Counted from the stretch's first letter, positions 26,045-35,280 are shown. The stretch is 63,810 bases of DNA from Bacillota bacterium (GCA_023392595.1 JAEVYU010000024.1:1-63810), one strand, 5' to 3'. Notes: generated from the sequence alone by a model not told the origin. Numbers and translations are program-made.

Positions 26045-26464
26045 ATGAATGATATTTTAAATTCAGAAAGTGTTAGTCCGGAATTTGAAAATACTGTGAT
26101 TGACGATGAGGAATTTTTCGAACGGGAGTTATTTCAAGACGTCCTTGATTTGAAATCCCTGAAGAAAGTAGCCCAAACCGCTGCGGTTGATGTGAACAAA
26201 CTCCAAGATCGGGTTTACCAAACGCTCTTTACCCTGTATCAACAAACCCGCGGCGTCAACCCTCCCAGTCCCGGGCAAGATGATATTTTCCCGATTTTCG
26301 AGTTATTCTTTAAGAATTATTACCAATATTTCCGGGAAGCCATGGAAAGTTTGCTGAAAAACCAGTCACCGGTGAAAATAGCCTATTATTTAGGAAAAAA
26401 CAGTGATAAAGTGACGGCCATGTTTGATCAATTCATCAAAGAGCTTCAACATGATGTCGCTTGA
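26045..26464 (+). CDS. Hypothetical protein, 139 residues
   Basis: I do not recognise this protein. It is acidic and predicted mainly helical, with no signal peptide, membrane segment or cysteine cluster. The N-terminal 30 residues are strongly acidic (ENTVIDDEEFFERELF). The centre has FELFFKNYYQYFREAMESLL, rich in aromatics, followed by a short lysine-containing helix. ATG 26045 follows GGGGGAG at good spacing; a GTG at 26015 has a weaker site. It has its own strong promoter and terminator, so it is a separate transcription unit between divergent alaS and the convergent YabE-like gene. It is probably expressed; the function is unknown. Confidence 0.75.
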   Translation: MNDILNSESVSPEFENTVIDDEEFFERELFQDVLDLKSLKKVAQTAAVDVNKLQDRVYQTLFTLYQQTRGVNPPSPGQDDIFPIFELFFKNYYQYFREAMESLLKNQSPVKIAYYLGKNSDKVTAMFDQFIKELQHDVA

Positions 26465-26507
26465 AGGCTTTGATGACCCGGATATTGTGAAAACGGGAAA
26501 TGCATAA

Positions 26508-26543
26508 GACCCCGACCAAGACGCCGGGGTCCGCTATTTTTTT
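26508..26543 (+). terminator. Rho-independent terminator
   Basis: GACCCCG (26508-26514) pairs with CGGGGTC (26525-26531) over a 10-base loop, then CGCTATTTTTTT. Confidence 0.85.
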
Positions 26544-26559
26544 ATAGTATCCATCAGAC

Positions 26560-27591
26560 CTACTCTTCCAAAATGTATACTTTTATTTTCTTGCTTCCGT
26601 ACATTGCGGCTTCACGGTAGGTTTCGTAGCAGAGGTCGATGCGGTTGCCCTTGATGGCGCCGCCAATATCGGCTGCTTCCGCCTTTCCATAGCCCTCAAT
26701 GTATAGTTTGGTGCCGAGTTTAATCACCCGCGGATCAACCGCCACCAAACCGAAACCAGCCTTTTTCCCGGTGTAGGTTTGGCCGTAGGCCGCATATTTT
26801 CCACAACTCTCGGGCCCCGGATAATATGCCGTGGCAAGCATATTTTTTACTTCAACGTACCGGAATGACCCCCGGGAGGTTGTTAAAGTCCTGACCACAT
26901 TGCGAATTCCCCGGGCCACTACCGCATTGATTACCGGCTTTAGCGTTTTTTCAGAAATCCGGTAGCGGTCAACTTCCTTGCCGTCTTCATAAACCACTCT
27001 CACTTGCCGCTCTATCAAACCGGGTTTTCCTTCACGGATTACCTTTTCTTCGCCGCGTTCCAGATCTTTGTCCTTGTAATATTCAGTCCCCGGTTTTACC
27101 GTAATCTGTTTGGTAATCAGTTTACTGTGAACCTTTACGACCTTGATATTCTGGCCCGGAGCGACAACCGTATCGAGGGCGGGAGTAACCTGATCATCTT
27201 TATCAACATCGATTTTTGCGGAGGCCAATACTTCTTTAACCGGCTGGGCAATGGTGCTGAACTCTTTGGTTTTGCCGTCAGCCTTAATCTTAACCGTGAA
27301 AGCCCGATATACCCTTATTTTTAAGTCTTCGGCAACCGGTGTTTTTAGATCAGGGATAACTTTATCACCGGACTTCAAAACGATTTTCTTTTCTTGCAAT
27401 ACCTGGTTTACGTCCGAGCTTAGGGTGCGCCATTGATAGGTGGACCCATCCACTTGAAGAGAAACTTTATCGAGAGCCGTCATATAAAGGACCGAACCAA
27501 ATAAGGCAACACCCATTACAGAGCCCAAACCTATGTATACATAATCGCGAAACCTTTTTTCCCAACGACCTTTGATGATCTTAACCTTCAT
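26560..27591 (-). CDS. yabE: YabE/RpfB-like cell-wall protein: DUF348 repeats, G5 and 3D domains
   Basis: About 343 residues. A signal or anchor helix lies near 12-32, followed by two DUF348 ubiquitin-like modules (SLQVDGSTYQWRT, then TVKIKADGKTKEF), a G5 domain (about 140-220, with GKPGLIERQVRVVYEDGKEV), and a C-terminal 3D domain (NMLATAYYPGPESCG, then AVDPRVIKLGTKLYIEGYG and the D-I-GGAIKGNRIDL segment that supplies the three catalytic aspartates). This is the Firmicutes counterpart of resuscitation-promoting factors and is expected to cleave peptidoglycan outside the cell. ATG 27591 follows GGGGGG. It stands downstream of the radical SAM, TatD and metG genes, a common order. Confidence 0.88.
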   Translation of the reverse strand: MKVKIIKGRWEKRFRDYVYIGLGSVMGVALFGSVLYMTALDKVSLQVDGSTYQWRTLSSDVNQVLQEKKIVLKSGDKVIPDLKTPVAEDLKIRVYRAFTVKIKADGKTKEFSTIAQPVKEVLASAKIDVDKDDQVTPALDTVVAPGQNIKVVKVHSKLITKQITVKPGTEYYKDKDLERGEEKVIREGKPGLIERQVRVVYEDGKEVDRYRISEKTLKPVINAVVARGIRNVVRTLTTSRGSFRYVEVKNMLATAYYPGPESCGKYAAYGQTYTGKKAGFGLVAVDPRVIKLGTKLYIEGYGKAEAADIGGAIKGNRIDLCYETYREAAMYGSKKIKVYILEE

Positions 27592-27755
27592 TCTGACCCC
27601 CCTTTTTGTAGATTGAAAATCCATGCTGAAAATCGGCTACAGGGTTTCCATGTAAAAACAAAAAGCAGCATTTGATGATACTCGCGCTTCCCTATCGATA
27701 AAGACTTCCATCATCAGAATTCGTCTTAAAAAAACAAAATCCTTCTTTAAACCAA

Positions 27756-28367
27756 TTACTCCATCAATTCCCGTATTCGAAACTCCACACCCAAATCTTC
27801 GGCAATCCATGCCGCTTTCTTGATATCCACTCCCGGATAACGGACCACCGAAACTATCACCTTTGGAATAACCGATTGACTGCGGCGGATAAAATCCAAC
27901 ACTGCCCCAAACGCCTTTGTTCCATAAGGAGTTTGGGTTAACTTTTCATAAGCCGCGGCATCTTCCGCGTTGAGACTGATGGAGATGGTATCGATTAACC
28001 CGGATAACTCCGGAAGAACATCATACTCTAAAAACAGATCGGCCAAACCATTGGTATTAAGCCTTACGCTCACTTGATGCTCTTTGACTTTCCGGGCTAC
28101 TTCCTTCACAACTTCCGGACGCAATAAGGGCTCGCCATAACCGCAAAATACGATTTCCCGGTAGTTAAACCCGTATTTATCAATTGCGGCCAAGATTTCC
28201 GGCACGGAAGGCTCATGGGACAGCCAAAGGTCAAACCCAACCCCGCCGGTTGTCTCCCGGATACAAAACAAGCAGGCATTCGGGCAACGATTGGTGATAT
28301 TTAAGTAGAGCGCATCCCGGATGGGATATGCAATTACCATATCGCCGGAATTTAATTTTCCTTCCAT
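27756..28367 (-). CDS. TatD-associated radical SAM protein
   Basis: A 203-residue radical SAM enzyme with the cluster motif CxxxCxxC at C28, C32 and C35 (NRCPNACLFC). Later core elements are EIVFCGYGEPLLRPEV, RLNTNGLADLF and the IDTISISLNAEDA strand. The size and context fit the small radical SAM family often found next to tatD in Firmicutes, whose reaction is not established. AAGGAAG precedes the ATG. It lies 246 bp downstream of tatD on the same strand. Confidence 0.85.
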   Translation of the reverse strand: MEGKLNSGDMVIAYPIRDALYLNITNRCPNACLFCIRETTGGVGFDLWLSHEPSVPEILAAIDKYGFNYREIVFCGYGEPLLRPEVVKEVARKVKEHQVSVRLNTNGLADLFLEYDVLPELSGLIDTISISLNAEDAAAYEKLTQTPYGTKAFGAVLDFIRRSQSVIPKVIVSVVRYPGVDIKKAAWIAEDLGVEFRIRELME

Positions 28368-28613
28368 GCAGGCACTTCCTTATATTACTATTTACCAATG
28401 TTCTAAAGTATGAATTGCAATATTCCCCTCGGTTAACAAAAACAACGTTGGCAATGCAACTCATAAGCATATCTTTCCAAAAACTGCAAAATTCATTACA
28501 TCAAAAATCCCGTTGTTAAAAAATCACTCGACGCCGGAAAAACGATTATAACTTGTTTTATCAACCATCAGGAAGCGGCGGAAATTTCTAAAATAATAAT
28601 ACTGCCCCCAGTC

Positions 28614-29384
28614 CTATTCCTTGATTTGGAATAAAGATCGGGTATTCGCGGCTGTGGCCTGCATCATTTCTTCTACCGGCAATTGCTTTATTTCCGCCAA
28701 TTTCTCACCTACCGTGACAACCCGCATAGGTTCATTGCGCCGGCCCCTGAAGGGATACGGCGATAAGTACGGGCAATCCGTCTCAACAAGCAAGCGGTCC
28801 AATGGTATTTCAGCAGCGACGCTTCTCAATTTTTCAGCATTGGTAAAAGTAATCACTCCGGTAAACGATATATGCAGCCCCAATTTTAAAAATTCAGCCG
28901 CCATCTCCCGGCTTCCGCTGAAACAGTGCATGACTCCGCCCGCCGGACCCAATTGCGCTTCGTTTATTAATGAAAAAGTATCCTGATGGGCCTCTCGGTT
29001 GTGAATGATAACTGGTTTATTATACTCCTTGGCCAGCTGAAGTTGTTCCAAAAAGGCTTGATGTTGGTCTTTTTTCGCCGTGTCGAGGTAATGATAATCC
29101 AGACCGATTTCCCCAAGGGCGATTACTTTAGGTTTCTTCAGAAGTTCTTCCAGAGACTGCGCCACTTCGTCATTCCACAAGCGGGCATCCTGCGGGTGAA
29201 TGCCAACGGCCGCCCAAAGCATCGGGTAGCTGTCGGCCAATTCCACAGCCCGCCGTGAAGAATCCAGATCATACCCGACAACCACCATGGTTGAAACGCC
29301 CCCATTTAGAGCGTTCTCAATGACTAAGGGGTAATCTTCCTTAAAAGCTTGATCATTCAGGTGAGTATGACTATCGATCCACAT
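28614..29384 (-). CDS. TatD family metal-dependent hydrolase
   Basis: A 256-residue TIM-barrel hydrolase with metal-binding SHTHLND at the N-terminus (H6, H8), GEIGLDYH (metal-bridging glutamate), VIIHNREAH, MHCFSG and the final VETDCPYLSP. Family members are deoxyribonucleases, some acting on D-aminoacyl or 3'-end substrates. Its start overlaps the metG stop by one base (TGATG), so it is translationally coupled to metG and controlled by the Met T-box. Confidence 0.93.
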   Translation of the reverse strand: MWIDSHTHLNDQAFKEDYPLVIENALNGGVSTMVVVGYDLDSSRRAVELADSYPMLWAAVGIHPQDARLWNDEVAQSLEELLKKPKVIALGEIGLDYHYLDTAKKDQHQAFLEQLQLAKEYNKPVIIHNREAHQDTFSLINEAQLGPAGGVMHCFSGSREMAAEFLKLGLHISFTGVITFTNAEKLRSVAAEIPLDRLLVETDCPYLSPYPFRGRRNEPMRVVTVGEKLAEIKQLPVEEMMQATAANTRSLFQIKE

Positions 29385-31315
29385 CAGCGTACTTTAGAAC
29401 CTTCCCCAATCGTTTTATCGGGGTTGAGCAAAGAAACTTGCCCTTCACTGTTTGATGCCGCCAAAAGCATCCCTTCGGATAATATGCCCCGCAATTTAGC
29501 AGGTTTAAGGTTGGCCACGATCACAATTTCTTTACCCACCATCTCACTGGGCTGATAATGCAATGCGATTCCGGCAACAATCTGTCGTGATTCTTCGCCA
29601 ACCTTAACTTGCAGTTTGAGCAATTTGTCGGATCCTTCAACCTTTTCCGCTGCCATGACTTTGGCGACCCGCAAATCGACCTTGGCAAATTCGTCAATGG
29701 TGATTTGGGCGGAATCGTTTTTTTCGGTTGCCTTTTCTTGAACGGCCGGTTGTTGTTCCACTTTCCCTTCCTCCTTTGGTTTTTCAATCTCGATCCGGGG
29801 GAAAATCGGTTCTCCCTTTCTGGTAACAGTTCCAGGCTTAAGCCATCCCCATTTCACGGCATCCGAATATTCCAAGTCGGAGGGGAGGTCCGGAAGGCCA
29901 AGCTGTGCCCATATCTTGGATGGAGTTTCCACCAAAAAAGGCACCAAATAGACGGCTATAAGCCGCAGGGTTTCACTCATCGTATAGAGAACCGTATTTA
30001 ATCGCTCCCGCAATTCCGGTTTTTTGGCTAATGCCCAGGGCGCGGCTTCATCAATATATTTGTTGGTCCGGCTCACCAATTTAAAAACCGTGACCAAGGC
30101 TACGTTGATTTCTAACTTTTCCATCGCCGTCTTAAAATCGGCCAGACTTTCTTGGGAAAGTTTGATGACCTGCTGGTCTAAATCTTGGTAAACACCGGGC
30201 TTAGGAATCACCCCATCATTAAATTTTTCGATCATCGAAAGCGTTCGATGGAGTAAATTACCCAAGTCATTGGCGAGATCCGTATTGATACGGAGAATGA
30301 GCGCCTCTTCCGTATAAGAACCATCAGAGCCGAAAGGCGTTTCTCTTAATAAGTAATAACGTACGGCGTCTATCCCGTATTTTTCAATGAGCACCAAGGG
30401 ATCGACTACGTTCCCTTTTGATTTTGACATCTTTCCGCCGTCAAGAACCAGCCAGCCGTGGCCAAAAACCTTCTTTGGCAAGGGCAAACCCAAGGCCATT
30501 AAAATAATAGGCCAGGTAATCGTATGAAACCGCACAATCTCTTTTCCGACCAAATGCAAATCGGCAGGCCAGTATTTCTGGAACAAATCCGGATTTTCCG
30601 GAAACCCCAGAGCCGTAATGTAATTAGACAGCGCATCCAGCCAAACATAAACAACGTGTTTGGGATCAAAAGGCACTTTAATCCCCCAATTAAAAGTTGT
30701 CCTGGAAACGCAAAGATCTTCCAGACCCGGCTTTAAGAAATTGTTCACCATCTCATTTTTGCGGGACACCGGTTGGATAAAATCGGGATTTTCTTCAATA
30801 TACCGGAGCAAACGATCGGCATATTTGGAAGCCCTGAAAAAATAACTTTCTTCTTTAACCAGTTCTACCTCACGGCCGCAATCGGGACATTTGCCTTCAT
30901 TCAATTGCCTAGCAGTCCAGAAAGCTTCGCAAGGAGTACAATACCACCCTTCATACTCACTTTTATAAATATCACCCTGCCGGTAAAGGCGCTCAAAGAT
31001 GATTTGAACCGCCTTTTCATGACGTTCCTCGGTGGTCCGGATAAAATCATCATTACTAATCTTCAGTCTTTTCCAGAGATCCCTGATACTGGCGACAATG
31101 TTATCGACATAGTTCTGGGGGCTGACTCCGGCAGTCTCTGCCTTTCGTTGAATTTTTTGCCCATGTTCATCTGTGCCGGTAAGAAACCAAACATCATCTC
31201 CGATTTGACGGTGATACCGCGCTAAAGCATCTGCATTTACGGTTGCATAAGCATGCCCAATGTGTAAGTTATCACTGGGATAATAAATCGGAGTCGTAAT
31301 ATAGTATTTACCCAT
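29384..31315 (-). CDS. metG: Methionine--tRNA ligase
   Basis: A 643-residue class I synthetase. HIGH is at 18-21 and KMSKS at 295-299 (GGKMSKSKGN). The zinc knuckle has C126-x2-C129 and C143-x2-C146. A C-terminal EMAP/tRNA-binding domain fills about 540-643 and allows dimerisation. A low-complexity linker (about 510-535, rich in E, K and Q) joins it to the anticodon-binding domain. GGGAGGGG precedes the ATG. It is transcribed with tatD and preceded by a T-box with a Met specifier. Confidence 0.96.
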   Translation of the reverse strand: MGKYYITTPIYYPSDNLHIGHAYATVNADALARYHRQIGDDVWFLTGTDEHGQKIQRKAETAGVSPQNYVDNIVASIRDLWKRLKISNDDFIRTTEERHEKAVQIIFERLYRQGDIYKSEYEGWYCTPCEAFWTARQLNEGKCPDCGREVELVKEESYFFRASKYADRLLRYIEENPDFIQPVSRKNEMVNNFLKPGLEDLCVSRTTFNWGIKVPFDPKHVVYVWLDALSNYITALGFPENPDLFQKYWPADLHLVGKEIVRFHTITWPIILMALGLPLPKKVFGHGWLVLDGGKMSKSKGNVVDPLVLIEKYGIDAVRYYLLRETPFGSDGSYTEEALILRINTDLANDLGNLLHRTLSMIEKFNDGVIPKPGVYQDLDQQVIKLSQESLADFKTAMEKLEINVALVTVFKLVSRTNKYIDEAAPWALAKKPELRERLNTVLYTMSETLRLIAVYLVPFLVETPSKIWAQLGLPDLPSDLEYSDAVKWGWLKPGTVTRKGEPIFPRIEIEKPKEEGKVEQQPAVQEKATEKNDSAQITIDEFAKVDLRVAKVMAAEKVEGSDKLLKLQVKVGEESRQIVAGIALHYQPSEMVGKEIVIVANLKPAKLRGILSEGMLLAASNSEGQVSLLNPDKTIGEGSKVR

Positions 31316-31493
31316 CTCAAATCCCCTCCCGAAAAGTTATTCATCATGATTCTATCGGTTTATTGTAACCCAATTTTCAAACTTAGCCCGCATCCATTGG
31401 TCCTGGTTTGATAACCCCTTCCGGACCTAAGGAATCAAGGCTCCTCCCCCGTTTACCGAATGCATCCTGACGGTCCACTGGTTTTTGGACAAT

Positions 31494-31740
31494 ATAAAAA
31501 AACCCCTCGTCTCGCAGGGGACGAGAGGTTAACCTTCGTGGTACCACCCCAGTTCTCTTCTTGAATCAAGAAGACTCCGGAGTTCGTAACGTGAACCAAA
31601 CGTCCGTTCCTACTTGTTTTCAAAACGGAGACTCCGGAACCATTTTTTCCGCCGGCCCGATCGGGCTCCCACCTTACCCGACTCTCTGATGCGTAGCCCA
31701 ACAGATACTTTTCCTTCATCATCTTTGACAACTATTAAAC
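31494..31740 (-). promoter_or_regulatory. T-box leader, methionine specifier
   Basis: On the minus strand the leader has an AGAGAG stem I entry, a GGTGGGAG element, then a specifier region AAAAAATGGTTCCGGAG containing ATG (Met). The conserved T-box GGGTGGTACCACG follows at about 31549-31536, and then a terminator stem built from CCTCGTC and GACGAGG followed by TTTTTTT. Uncharged tRNA-Met is expected to stabilise the antiterminator and switch on metG-tatD. Confidence 0.93.
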
Positions 31741-31759
31741 TGCACGAACCATTTTATTA

Positions 31760-31788
31760 AATATATCGGTAAAAAATGACTTTGTCAA
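31760..31788 (-). promoter_or_regulatory. metG promoter
   Basis: On the minus strand TTGACA (31788-31783) and TATATT (31765-31760) with 17-base spacing, just upstream of the T-box leader. Confidence 0.8.
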
Positions 31789-31954
31789 GTATTATAAGTC
31801 ATGGAAGCCAAGAAAGGGAGCAGGCTCGAAATAATTTACGAAAACTCCTTGAAAAATGCTCCAAATTTTAAATAAAACCGGTTCCATCTCATAAACAAGC
31901 TCTTTTCCCTAAAATTATTTTTGTTAATACCAAGTAAAAACACATTGGATCAAT

Positions 31955-31983
31955 TTGACTTTGCATGCAAATATAGGTATAAT
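31955..31983 (+). promoter_or_regulatory. abrB-like gene promoter
   Basis: TTGACT (31955-31960) and TATAAT (31978-31983) with exactly 17 bases between, about 48 bases before the ATG. It is divergent from the metG promoter. Confidence 0.85.
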
Positions 31984-32030
31984 GAGTTTGTCAGCAATGT
32001 CGAATTTTAACGAAAGGAGCTGGAAAACCC

Positions 32031-32279
32031 ATGATGAAATCCACCGGTATTGTACGCAAAGTCGACGAGCTTGGAAGAGTTGTGATTCCTATTGAATTAC
32101 GCCGCACTTTACAAATTGATGAAAAAGACGCTTTAGAAATTTATGTTGACGGTGAAAAAATCATTCTTAAGAAGTACGAACCCGCTTGTATCTTCTGTGG
32201 AAACGCAGACGGCATCCGAAATTTCAAGGAAAAAAACATTTGCAAATCCTGCCTAGAATCAATGAAAGGCGCATGTTAA
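32031..32279 (+). CDS. abrB: AbrB/SpoVT family transition-state regulator with C-terminal zinc ribbon
   Basis: An 82-residue DNA-binding protein. The N-terminal swapped-hairpin AbrB domain reads TGIVRKVDELGRVVIPIELR and is highly conserved. The C-terminal part has CIFCGNADG then CKSCLE, a four-cysteine zinc ribbon seen in many Clostridia AbrB proteins but not in B. subtilis AbrB. GAAAGGAG precedes tandem ATG codons (32031, 32034). It is monocistronic with a strong promoter. It probably controls stationary-phase or sporulation genes (family knowledge); targets are not visible here. Confidence 0.92.
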   Translation: MMKSTGIVRKVDELGRVVIPIELRRTLQIDEKDALEIYVDGEKIILKKYEPACIFCGNADGIRNFKEKNICKSCLESMKGAC

Positions 32280-32287
32280 ACATTTAC

Positions 32288-32405
32288 GAAGGCTGTTCAT
32301 CACTCTTTTGGAAAGAAAGATATTCTTGTGTATTCCACACCATGAGCCCGTTTCATCGATTATCTTCACTGTTAAAGAGTCATTGGGAACAGCCTTCTTT
32401 TTTTT
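32288..32405 (+). terminator. Possible long-loop terminator of abrB-like gene
   Basis: AAGGCTGTTC (32289-32298) pairs with GAACAGCCTT (32387-32396), followed by CTTTTTTTT, but the loop is about 88 bases. It ends inside the 3' end of the convergent rsmI gene. Confidence 0.45.
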
Positions 32406-33270
32406 GACGTTGCAAATAAATTTGATAGATTTCTTTAGAGCTTTTACCTGTTTGCCTGGCAATTTCTTTTAATGCTCCCCGGAGCGAATCCTGTTCCCTC
32501 AAGGTTGTCGTAAACAAATCATCAATGTCGATATTTGTCGAAATCCGATTGCTTTTAGCGGTTGATTGATTTCCTTCCACCAGCAAGGTGAATTCACCTT
32601 TTAGCTCTCTTTTTGATAAGGTTTGAATCAATTCGGATAGATTACCCCGCAAAAATTCTTCATGAATTTTGGTCAACTCCCTGGCTACAACTGCCCGGCG
32701 AGGGCCAAGGGTTTTTTGAATATTCTGCAATGTCGCCAAAATACGATGGGGAGCCTCATAAAAGACTAGAGTGCCTGAGAAGTCCGTCATTTCCGCCAGT
32801 TTCTCATTTCGTTCACTATTTTTGCGGGGTAAAAAACCGGCAAACCAAAAAGAAGCGGTATCGAGGCCAGAAGCAGCCAATGCCGTAGTAACAGCAGTAA
32901 CACCCGGTATTGGAATTACCGAAATCCCATGTTCAATTGCGGCAGCCACCAAAAGGCTTCCAGGGTCTGAAATTCCCGGCATTCCTGCATCGGTAACCAA
33001 AGCAACGTTCGCCCCGGCTAAAATTTTTTCAATGATTTGATTGGAACGCTCACGCTCGTTGTGTTGAAAATAACTCAGTAAACTCTTTTTTATTTGAAAA
33101 TGGTTCAATAATTTTAAAGTATGGCGGGTATCCTCCGCTGCGATAAAATCGACTTCGTTTAAAACCCGCAAAGCCCGCTGGGTAATATCTTCCAAATTAC
33201 CGAGAGGGGTACCCACCAGATACAATTTACCGGTATTCAATTCATCCAGCATCTTTTCTATACCAACCAC
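32380..33270 (-). CDS. rsmI: 16S rRNA (cytidine(1402)-2'-O)-methyltransferase
   Basis: About 290-296 residues of the tetrapyrrole-methylase fold. The SAM-site motifs are LYLVGTPLGNLEDITQRAL, AEDTRHTLKLLNHF, ALVTDAGMPGISDPG and PGVTAVTTALAASGL, diagnostic for RsmI. The frame starts with GTG at 33270 immediately after the cobO stop; an ATG at 33252 is an equally possible start, as neither has an ideal ribosome binding site. It is cotranscribed with cobO and cbiG upstream. Confidence 0.93.
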   Translation of the reverse strand: MVGIEKMLDELNTGKLYLVGTPLGNLEDITQRALRVLNEVDFIAAEDTRHTLKLLNHFQIKKSLLSYFQHNERERSNQIIEKILAGANVALVTDAGMPGISDPGSLLVAAAIEHGISVIPIPGVTAVTTALAASGLDTASFWFAGFLPRKNSERNEKLAEMTDFSGTLVFYEAPHRILATLQNIQKTLGPRRAVVARELTKIHEEFLRGNLSELIQTLSKRELKGEFTLLVEGNQSTAKSNRISTNIDIDDLFTTTLREQDSLRGALKEIARQTGKSSKEIYQIYLQRQKKEGCSQ

Positions 33271-33795
33271 CTAAAATTCGATTCCTTTTCTAGCTCCCAA
33301 CCCATGTTGATACGGATGTTTGACCATTTTCATTTCCGTGATCAAATCGGCCAATTCCAAAATGGATACCGGCATCTCGCTTCCGGTTAATACCAACTCA
33401 AGCCGGGCCGGTTTTTTAATCAATGTGGAAAGGACCATATTGGGGTCCAAAAGTCCAACATTCATGACATGGCTTAATTCGTCGATGACAATCAGATCAT
33501 TTTCATCCGAACCAATCGCTTGATCGATTAGTTTCCAACCGTTAAGCGCCGCTTCAATATCTTTTGGGGTCGGCTTATTGTTATAAATGAACTCGCCATC
33601 ACCTAATGCGAAAAGCGGCAGGGGCGGATCAAAAACCATAAATGCCCAATGTTCGCCGGAGCCTCCGGCAGCCTTTAAAAATTGATAAACTTTGACTTTC
33701 AATCCTCTGCCCCAAGCCCTTACTGCCAGTCCGACGGCCGCAGTCGTCTTGCCTTTACCATCACCCGTATAAACCTGAATCATTCCCTTATCCAC
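33271..33795 (-). CDS. cobO: Cob(I)alamin adenosyltransferase, CobO/BtuR type
   Basis: A 174-residue enzyme that transfers adenosyl from ATP to cob(I)alamin. The P-loop is GDGKGKTTAAVGLAVRAWGRG (about 11-31). VIDELSHVMNVGLLD carries the Walker B aspartate, and the protein ends with YQHGLGARKGIEF, the usual terminus. The GTG start at 33795 follows CGGAGGGAG at six bases. It lies between cbiG and rsmI in a compact operon; no cobalamin riboswitch is visible upstream. Confidence 0.93.
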   Translation of the reverse strand: MDKGMIQVYTGDGKGKTTAAVGLAVRAWGRGLKVKVYQFLKAAGGSGEHWAFMVFDPPLPLFALGDGEFIYNNKPTPKDIEAALNGWKLIDQAIGSDENDLIVIDELSHVMNVGLLDPNMVLSTLIKKPARLELVLTGSEMPVSILELADLITEMKMVKHPYQHGLGARKGIEF

Positions 33796-33833
33796 TTGTT
33801 TCTCCCTCCGTCACTTGGAACTGATGTTTATCG

Positions 33834-34892
33834 TTAGCCGTGGTCAAAATCAATCGCCACCGCAATGGCAATTTGATTTAAATTTTGTTTAAAGCCGATC
33901 AATCTCCCGTTTTTGGCACCGATAAGAGCCGCCATTTCGCTTTTTTCCGGCGGCGTCTTTATGGCATCAACTAAGCCCCCCTTTTTTTTCGCAGTTATTT
34001 TCAAGGTTGATGATGGATCCTCCGTTAAAGGGATGAACGGAACGCCTAACTCTCTGCATGCTTCCTCCACTCCGGGATTTGACTCCTCCCGCCCGAAAGC
34101 TTGAACGGCCTTAATACTCCGAAGTGACCAAAAATGTTCCCGAAAATAGCGGCGAATCGCTCCAACAATCCTGGAGCCCAAGACTCCTTCCCCGATATCA
34201 ATTCCGACTATCAGACATCTGGGCCGCAGACCGATGGTTGAAAGGGTCGGACTAGAAAATTCCAGCTCCCGATGGCCGACAATGACCAGCATATTCTCCT
34301 CCGGCGCTAATTCCAATGATCCTTCTTTCACTGACCTCACATTCTCGGGCCATACCAAATCCATTCCCCAATGGTCCCAGATTACCACGGGCTGGTCATT
34401 GACAATGGCCCCGGTAAATTTGGGTAATAAATCCCCGTGCTCAACCGTTAGCTTATATTCCTGGGCCAATCGTTCCAAACTTGGTAATTCGTTAACTTCC
34501 GACGCAGTAGTAATTACGGGCGTCGCTTTTAAGTATTTTGCTATTTCCCCGGCTATTTTATTTGCATTCCCCAAATGCCCGGGCAACAAACTAATCACAA
34601 AATGTCCTTCTTCATCAATTACCAACACGGCCGGCTCCGACTGTTTATTGCCAATTGCCGAGGCGATACTGCGCACCGCAACCCCTGTAGCCATTATCAA
34701 CACCAAAGTTGAACACTGATTAAAAACGCTTTGAATCTGTTCAGCCACATGGCCGGTAAAACCGTTTTGTTTTTCGGACTCGGTTAAATAACGGCGGGGT
34801 ATCTTTAAAGAAGCTTTTAAGTGAGCCGACAATTTTTTGGCAAGTTGGGAGCCCTTTTTTGTAAAGGCGATAACAATCTGGTCATTACTCAT
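33834..34892 (-). CDS. cbiG: Cobalt-precorrin-5A hydrolase (CbiG)
   Basis: A 352-residue three-part CbiG: an N-terminal domain (LVLIMATGVAVRSIA, SLLPGHLGNANKIA), a middle domain (about 130-220) and the C-terminal CbiG domain (LIVGIDIGEGVL, then the FIPLTEDPSSTLKITA segment). It opens the lactone ring of cobalt-precorrin-5A and releases acetaldehyde in anaerobic B12 synthesis. No other corrin-ring enzyme is nearby, so the rest of the pathway must be encoded elsewhere. The gene precedes cobO by 38 bases. Confidence 0.9.
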   Translation of the reverse strand: MSNDQIVIAFTKKGSQLAKKLSAHLKASLKIPRRYLTESEKQNGFTGHVAEQIQSVFNQCSTLVLIMATGVAVRSIASAIGNKQSEPAVLVIDEEGHFVISLLPGHLGNANKIAGEIAKYLKATPVITTASEVNELPSLERLAQEYKLTVEHGDLLPKFTGAIVNDQPVVIWDHWGMDLVWPENVRSVKEGSLELAPEENMLVIVGHRELEFSSPTLSTIGLRPRCLIVGIDIGEGVLGSRIVGAIRRYFREHFWSLRSIKAVQAFGREESNPGVEEACRELGVPFIPLTEDPSSTLKITAKKKGGLVDAIKTPPEKSEMAALIGAKNGRLIGFKQNLNQIAIAVAIDFDHG

Positions 34893-34980
34893 AGCCTATC
34901 CATCCACGATTTATTAGTCACTACTTCGCTTTTTTTTGAAGATTTCCTTTGATATGCCGGCATTTTTAAAAAGAATTCAA

Positions 34981-35160
34981 AGGTTCAAAGGCAAAATTTA
35001 TCATGATATGTGTGGTTTAAAAATGTTCATTCTCACGCCAAGCACGATGGGTTTAAAAATTCAATCGATTGGCGATGCGAAGCTTCCCTTTCCGCCTCAT
35101 TTTATACCTGGGTTCCAATGGTTCAAACTGGTTTAAAATGGTTCATTTTTGTGCTATAAT
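34981..35160 (+). promoter_or_regulatory. kduI promoter region with decamer direct repeats
   Basis: TATAAT (35155-35160) with a poor TTTAAA -35 (35132-35137) at 17 bases. Three head-to-tail decamers TGGTTCAAAC, TGGTTTAAAA and TGGTTCATTT occupy 35119-35148, covering the -35 region. Similar words occur upstream at 34982, 35013 and about 35049. A weak -35 with phased direct repeats suggests an activator site. The 388-bp gap between cbiG and kduI holds nothing else I recognise. Confidence 0.6.
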
Positions 35161-35280
35161 GGAAACATCACCGGTAATGGAATGCTGTTTCTCAACCCGA
35201 TTCGTCCTCTTATAGGTATTGCGGATAGTCTTTTGCGAATCGCGGTTTAATATAAAAAAACAGATAGGAGTGTAATATCC

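Noticed and set aside
31453..31731. 92-codon open frame on the minus strand upstream of metG
   Set aside because: It coincides with the T-box leader, whose conserved elements explain the sequence.
34893..35280. Cobalamin riboswitch near cbiG/cobO
   Set aside because: No B12-box or conserved riboswitch core is visible, and the region lies upstream of the divergent kduI with its own repeats.
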